From: JOPF133 sp052144935
GTDB lineage: Bacteria > Acidobacteriota > Terriglobia > Bryobacterales > Bryobacteraceae
Direction of reading: 5' to 3'
NCBI GenBank assembly: GCA_052144935.1
Contig: JBKQPR010000124.1
Location: 5,726-69,725, forward strand
Length of the DNA stretch: 64,000 bases
The notes under the pieces were generated by a model that saw only the letters and a program-made list of their open reading frames with translations, was not told the origin of the DNA and ran no database searches. The translations under genes were made by a program, and so were the position numbers. This document shows, piece by piece, positions 61,274 through 64,000 of this stretch (position 1 is the first letter of the stretch; each line of letters begins with the position of its first letter).

Positions 61274-61747
61274 TTACTCATCGGCAACAAGCGAGTTTAG
61301 ATTTAATACCGGCTCTGCGTTGGTCAGGGCCAAAGATGTACTACCAAGTCGCTGGCGAAGCGCCGGCGGTTCATCTCGTTCCAGAATCCGGCAGGCCGCG
61401 CGCAGACGAAAACGCAGTTCCTGAGACTTAAGTGGTTTACTGATAAAGTCGTCGGCGCCCGCCTCCATGGCAGCGATGAGATCTTCTCTTTCTGTTTTCG
61501 CCGTGAGAATCACCACGTACACGGAATGACCGGGCGGAGCGGCTCGGATACGCCGGCACACCTGGATGCCATCCATGCATGGCATCATCCAGTCGAGAAT
61601 CGCCAGATGAGGACCGCCTTCAGCCTGCAGAATTCGCCAGGCCTCGGCTCCGTCGCACGCGACTTCGACGTCGTGGCCCCAATGCGTCAGCATGGCCTGG
61701 AGTACGCTCCGAAAGACCGGATTATCGTCTGCAACCAGGATCCTCAC
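61274..61747 (-). CDS. Single-domain response regulator
   Basis: 157 residues, one receiver domain and a 35-residue tail. Acidic pocket RILVADDNPVFRSVLQAML, phospho-acceptor in HLAILDWMMPCMDGIQVCRR, Thr and Lys in VILTAKTERED and DDFISKPLKSQEL. It has no output domain, so it may serve as a shuttle or phosphate sink for the two hybrid kinases downstream. First gene of the unit. Divergent from the PEP-CTERM gene across a lower-GC region. Confidence 0.93.
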   Translation of the reverse strand: MRILVADDNPVFRSVLQAMLTHWGHDVEVACDGAEAWRILQAEGGPHLAILDWMMPCMDGIQVCRRIRAAPPGHSVYVVILTAKTEREDLIAAMEAGADDFISKPLKSQELRFRLRAACRILERDEPPALRQRLGSTSLALTNAEPVLNLNSLVADE

Positions 61748-62054
61748 AATAAGACCTCACGGACTTCTGCCAGACGGCGGCTGGCCCGCAGCACGGCGGC
61801 CGGCCCGCAGCGCAACGGCCGGGACCCTGAATTAAAGCTTATGACAATTTGTAAGAATTGGTAGAAATATGTATTACTTACAAACGGTAACGCCGTACGG
61901 GAGAGCATAGGGAAGCATCTTTCGCCCACCGAAGATATCATTGTAAATTTAATCGGCTAATCCGATAATCATACAAACCCCGATGACGGGTGCCCAAAGT
62001 GCTTGGCGGTACGGGGTTTCGGCCTAGGGATATTAACTACTTGAAGGAAACCTG
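61748..62054. promoter_or_regulatory. Divergent regulatory region with inverted repeats
   Basis: Lower in GC than the rest, as promoters often are. TTTGTAAG (61848-61855) and CTTACAAA (61877-61884) form an 8-bp inverted repeat with a 21-bp gap, an operator candidate. AAACCCCG (61975-61982) and CGGGGTTT (62012-62019) bound a stem-loop in the leader of the PEP-CTERM gene. No exact promoter boxes can be named. Confidence 0.5.
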
Positions 62055-62735
62055 TTGAGAATGAGAGCGAATTCAATCGTTTTAGCCTGCCTTTTGCTGT
62101 CCGCAGGAGCGCAGGCGGCAACTATTGACGTACAATTTGAAGGATTTGGCTCGGCATACACGGGTGCGGCGGTACTCGGCACTACCGGCGATTACTGGAA
62201 CCCCATGGTTTCCCCGGGTACCGATCCTCTGGCGGACACCGGGGGGAACTCCACCGGCGTCACATTAACCTTTAACGATGGTATCTATACCAATTGCTGC
62301 GGCGACGGGTTCTCGGCCACGCCTTACGCTGCCCTGATGGGTAGCTACCTTTACGATGGGGCAAGTAATACCATGACCGTCGCCGGCCTCGCGCCAGACG
62401 CCACCTTCGACCTTTACATCTACACCCAGGGAGACATCGCCTCAAACGGGCGCGCGATCGAGGTGGATGCCAACGGCGTCATCGCGGACAGCGCTCCAAC
62501 GGATGCCACTGCCAGCACCTTCATTCTCGGGCAGAACTATCTGGACCTCGCGGTCACCGCCGACGTGAACGGGCTGTTGACCATAAACTACTCGACCTTG
62601 GCGGGCGAAAGCGATATCAACGGCTTCCAACTTGTCCAAACCGGCAGCGAGGCTCCCGAGCCGGGGACCCCCGGATCGCTGGCCGCCGGACTTGCCGTCC
62701 TGGCATGGCGCAAGCGTCGCGGACTGGCGCGGTGA
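62055..62735 (+). CDS. PEP-CTERM sorting-domain protein
   Basis: 226 residues. A TTG start at 62055 lies six bases after GAAGGA; ATG 62061 is the alternative. The signal peptide is SIVLACLLLSAGAQA. The body is beta-rich, likely a small sandwich (LAGESDINGFQLVQ; FDLYIYTQGDIASNGRAIEV). The end is the tripartite sorting tail: APEPGTP, a hydrophobic GSLAAGLAVLAW and a basic RKRRGLAR, so it should be processed by an exosortase at the membrane. No exosortase is in the window. A leader hairpin lies about 40-80 bases before the start. Confidence 0.88.
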   Translation: MRMRANSIVLACLLLSAGAQAATIDVQFEGFGSAYTGAAVLGTTGDYWNPMVSPGTDPLADTGGNSTGVTLTFNDGIYTNCCGDGFSATPYAALMGSYLYDGASNTMTVAGLAPDATFDLYIYTQGDIASNGRAIEVDANGVIADSAPTDATASTFILGQNYLDLAVTADVNGLLTINYSTLAGESDINGFQLVQTGSEAPEPGTPGSLAAGLAVLAWRKRRGLAR

Positions 62736-62995
62736 GCGTTAGTGTAGCGGGCAATTGATCAGCGCGCCGGGTCCTTCAGCCTCGGCGCCACTGACGGCCG
62801 CCGGGCCGAACCCGTGTGGCCGTTTCATCCCGTTACGCGCTGGGCGGCGACTGTGCGACCGCGCGGGCCGAGAGCGTTACGCGGGCGCCAATCGCCTCAC
62901 AGCAGGGACGGTGCCGCAGGTCGCGGGACGCGCGCTGCCGACCCACGGCATTCGACGCTACCTGGCCGGGGCATTCGCCGATCCGCGAGCGCGCC

Positions 62996-63208
62996 ATGAG
63001 CAACGCCAGCGGCTTTCTTGACTTCATTGCGGTCGAAAACAACGGCGGCCGGATCCCTGACGATCCCTCTGGTTACAGTCTTCCAGCGGCAGCCGAAAAT
63101 GGTAACGACACGGTCACACTCGCGGAGTTTGACACCCATGCAGACACAACCGAGGAAATTGTGGACTGGACGATGCCGGCGGCGTCTCCGGCCCCTGGAT
63201 GGACTTGA
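62996..63208 (+). CDS. Short hypothetical protein or gene fragment
   Basis: 70 residues from ATG (MSNASGFLDFIAVENNGGRI), acidic, ending PAASPAPGWT. No ribosome site is evident and no family recognised. The composition looks like part of a secreted or surface protein, and the region around it contains other decayed pieces, so this is probably a remnant. The 260 bases before it hold nothing I can support. Confidence 0.3.
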   Translation: MSNASGFLDFIAVENNGGRIPDDPSGYSLPAAAENGNDTVTLAEFDTHADTTEEIVDWTMPAASPAPGWT

Positions 63209-63325
63209 CCTCGAATCAATACCCGCAACTCCGGGTCTAGAGGTTGTCCCTATGGCTTCACCGCACCGCCACGAAGCGTCGAGAAGACGAAGCCCGAAGA
63301 TCAAACACCGGCCGAGGCAACCACT

Positions 63326-63687
63326 ATGAGATATATCAACGCACTGGTCATTGCGGCCGCCTGGGCCCACCTCGCCCTCGCTCCGACCGCATCGGCGGGC
63401 CCGATTATCGGCACCACGATGAGCCTCGCCGCCGGCGTAACGGGCGGACCCCTGTGTTTGATTTGACGGATGTACCCGTGGCCGGTCCCGGCTTTCTGTT
63501 CAACTACTTCAACGTCGAACTCGTGTATGTCTCGGATACGATGGTGACGATCGACTTCGGGCTTCCGGATTGGAACTCCGGGATTGGAACTCCGATCCTT
63601 TGACCTTCACATTCACCGACTCGGCGTCCGGCGCGTTCACCGGCATGGCTCTGGTCAGCAGTTCTTTCCCAGATGATTCGATGTGAT
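63326..63687 (+). pseudogene. Exported-protein gene broken by a frameshift and a 14-bp duplication
   Basis: ATG 63326 gives a signal peptide (INALVIAAAWAHLALAPTAS) then GPIIGTTMSLAAGVTGGP and a stop. The next part continues in another frame: VFDLTDVPVAGPGFLFNYFN, VELVYVSDTMVTIDFGLPDW. Then GGATTGGAACTCCG occurs twice in tandem (63567-63580, 63581-63594); removing one copy joins LPDWNS to DPLTFTFTDSASGAFTGMAL in a single frame ending at 63687. So two lesions break a beta-rich exported protein, perhaps once of the PEP-CTERM type like its neighbour; no sorting tail remains. Confidence 0.8.
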
Positions 63688-63689
63688 TC

Positions 63690-64000
63690 GAAAACCGCTC
63701 TCTTAACCCGCGCGGCTCTGAAAGCGTTTCGTTGCTTGTCTCTCTCTTCGTCTCTCGTTCTTCGTTTGGGCGTTCGAGGCGCCCCGACATTTGAAACCGG
63801 TTCCGTACTCCCCGCCGACGGGGAGCGCTCCCCGCAGGGAGCGTGCCATCAGGCCAGGTTTTACGCCCCTGGAGGCGGGGCTTAGGAAGCGTTGCAATGT
63901 CTGTGCTCCGGATTTAAGGCCCCCATGGTTGGGCTCCGGCAGACATCCCCGCGAGGACCGCAATCTCGCCCAACAAGCGGTTCCCTCTTCAATCTCAAGC
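63690..64000. other. Region without a gene, with small hairpins
   Basis: CTCCCCGCCGACGGGGAGCG followed by CTCCCCGCAGGGAGCG (about 63810-63842) and CGCCCCTGGAGGCGGGG (about 63866) are compact GC-rich hairpins of a type different from the GGGCGCCC family. No credible coding frame reaches the window end. Confidence 0.55.

Noticed and set aside
61975..62030. Cyclic-di-GMP (GEMM) riboswitch before the PEP-CTERM gene
   Set aside because: The stem and CGGCCTA look suggestive, but the conserved GGGCAAACC and ACGCAAAGCC blocks are missing.

Overview
The window is a GC-rich bacterial chromosome segment that looks like an Acidobacterium of the Solibacter/Bryobacter type. This is inferred from gene content: many Tat- or Sec-exported carbohydrate-active enzymes, an S53 peptidase, a TIGR02999-type ECF sigma factor beside a Ser/Thr kinase, propeller-type hybrid histidine kinases, a PEP-CTERM protein, SHOCT-like lipoproteins, and many palindromic and tandem repeats between genes. 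No rRNA, tRNA or CRISPR array was seen.

Layout. 1-10439 is a sugar-polymer degradation region: a GH95-like hydrolase cut by the left edge, a Tat-exported TIM-barrel protein, a GH106-like glycosidase, a double esterase and a BadF-type sugar kinase. 10544-12478 holds a histidine kinase and a receiver-CpaE ATPase. 12671-19239 mixes a secreted protein, a HugZ-like protein, an S41 protease, a VOC protein divergent from a frameshifted AraC regulator, and a small membrane-anchored protein. 19397-22865 is a five-gene minus-strand regulatory operon: STAS antagonist, HATPase anti-sigma, PrsW protease, ECF sigma, Ser/Thr kinase. 23495-32170 carries a DUF3592 protein, an enolase-superfamily sugar dehydratase divergent from an aldose epimerase, a ParD antitoxin with a wrecked ParE toxin, an S53 peptidase and an NAD-dependent epimerase. 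32261-36449 is a pair of SHOCT-like lipoproteins and a secreted protein. 37039-40939 has a short YidC, NikR, and a six-hairpin-type protein with a GT2 glycosyltransferase. 41404-48661 has an exported PPC-domain protein, a large SEC-C protein, a pseudouridine synthase, a broken DUF4160 gene, aroB and ubiE/menG. 49368-51650 is an operon of two signal-less HtrA-like proteases and a LuxR regulator with a degenerate receiver. 52322-54682 is a zone of broken genes: a split membrane-PAS-LuxR regulator and a chimeric group II intron reverse transcriptase. 54980-61747 is a three-gene phosphorelay operon. 62055-64000 holds a PEP-CTERM protein and decaying exported-protein genes.

Two themes cut across the window. 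First, a family of GC-rich palindromes (core GGGGCGCCC-N-CTGGGCCC, and a companion GGCAGGCGAAAGCGCCTGCC) recurs between genes and also inside reading frames: in the leader regions of two exported enzymes and in the reverse transcriptase. Second, many genes carry fresh-looking lesions (AraC, ParE, DUF4160, PAS-LuxR, reverse transcriptase, an exported protein broken by a 14-bp duplication), and four different minisatellites sit between genes. The best candidates for a new regulatory system are the sigma/PrsW/kinase operon and the HtrA-HtrA-pseudoreceiver operon.
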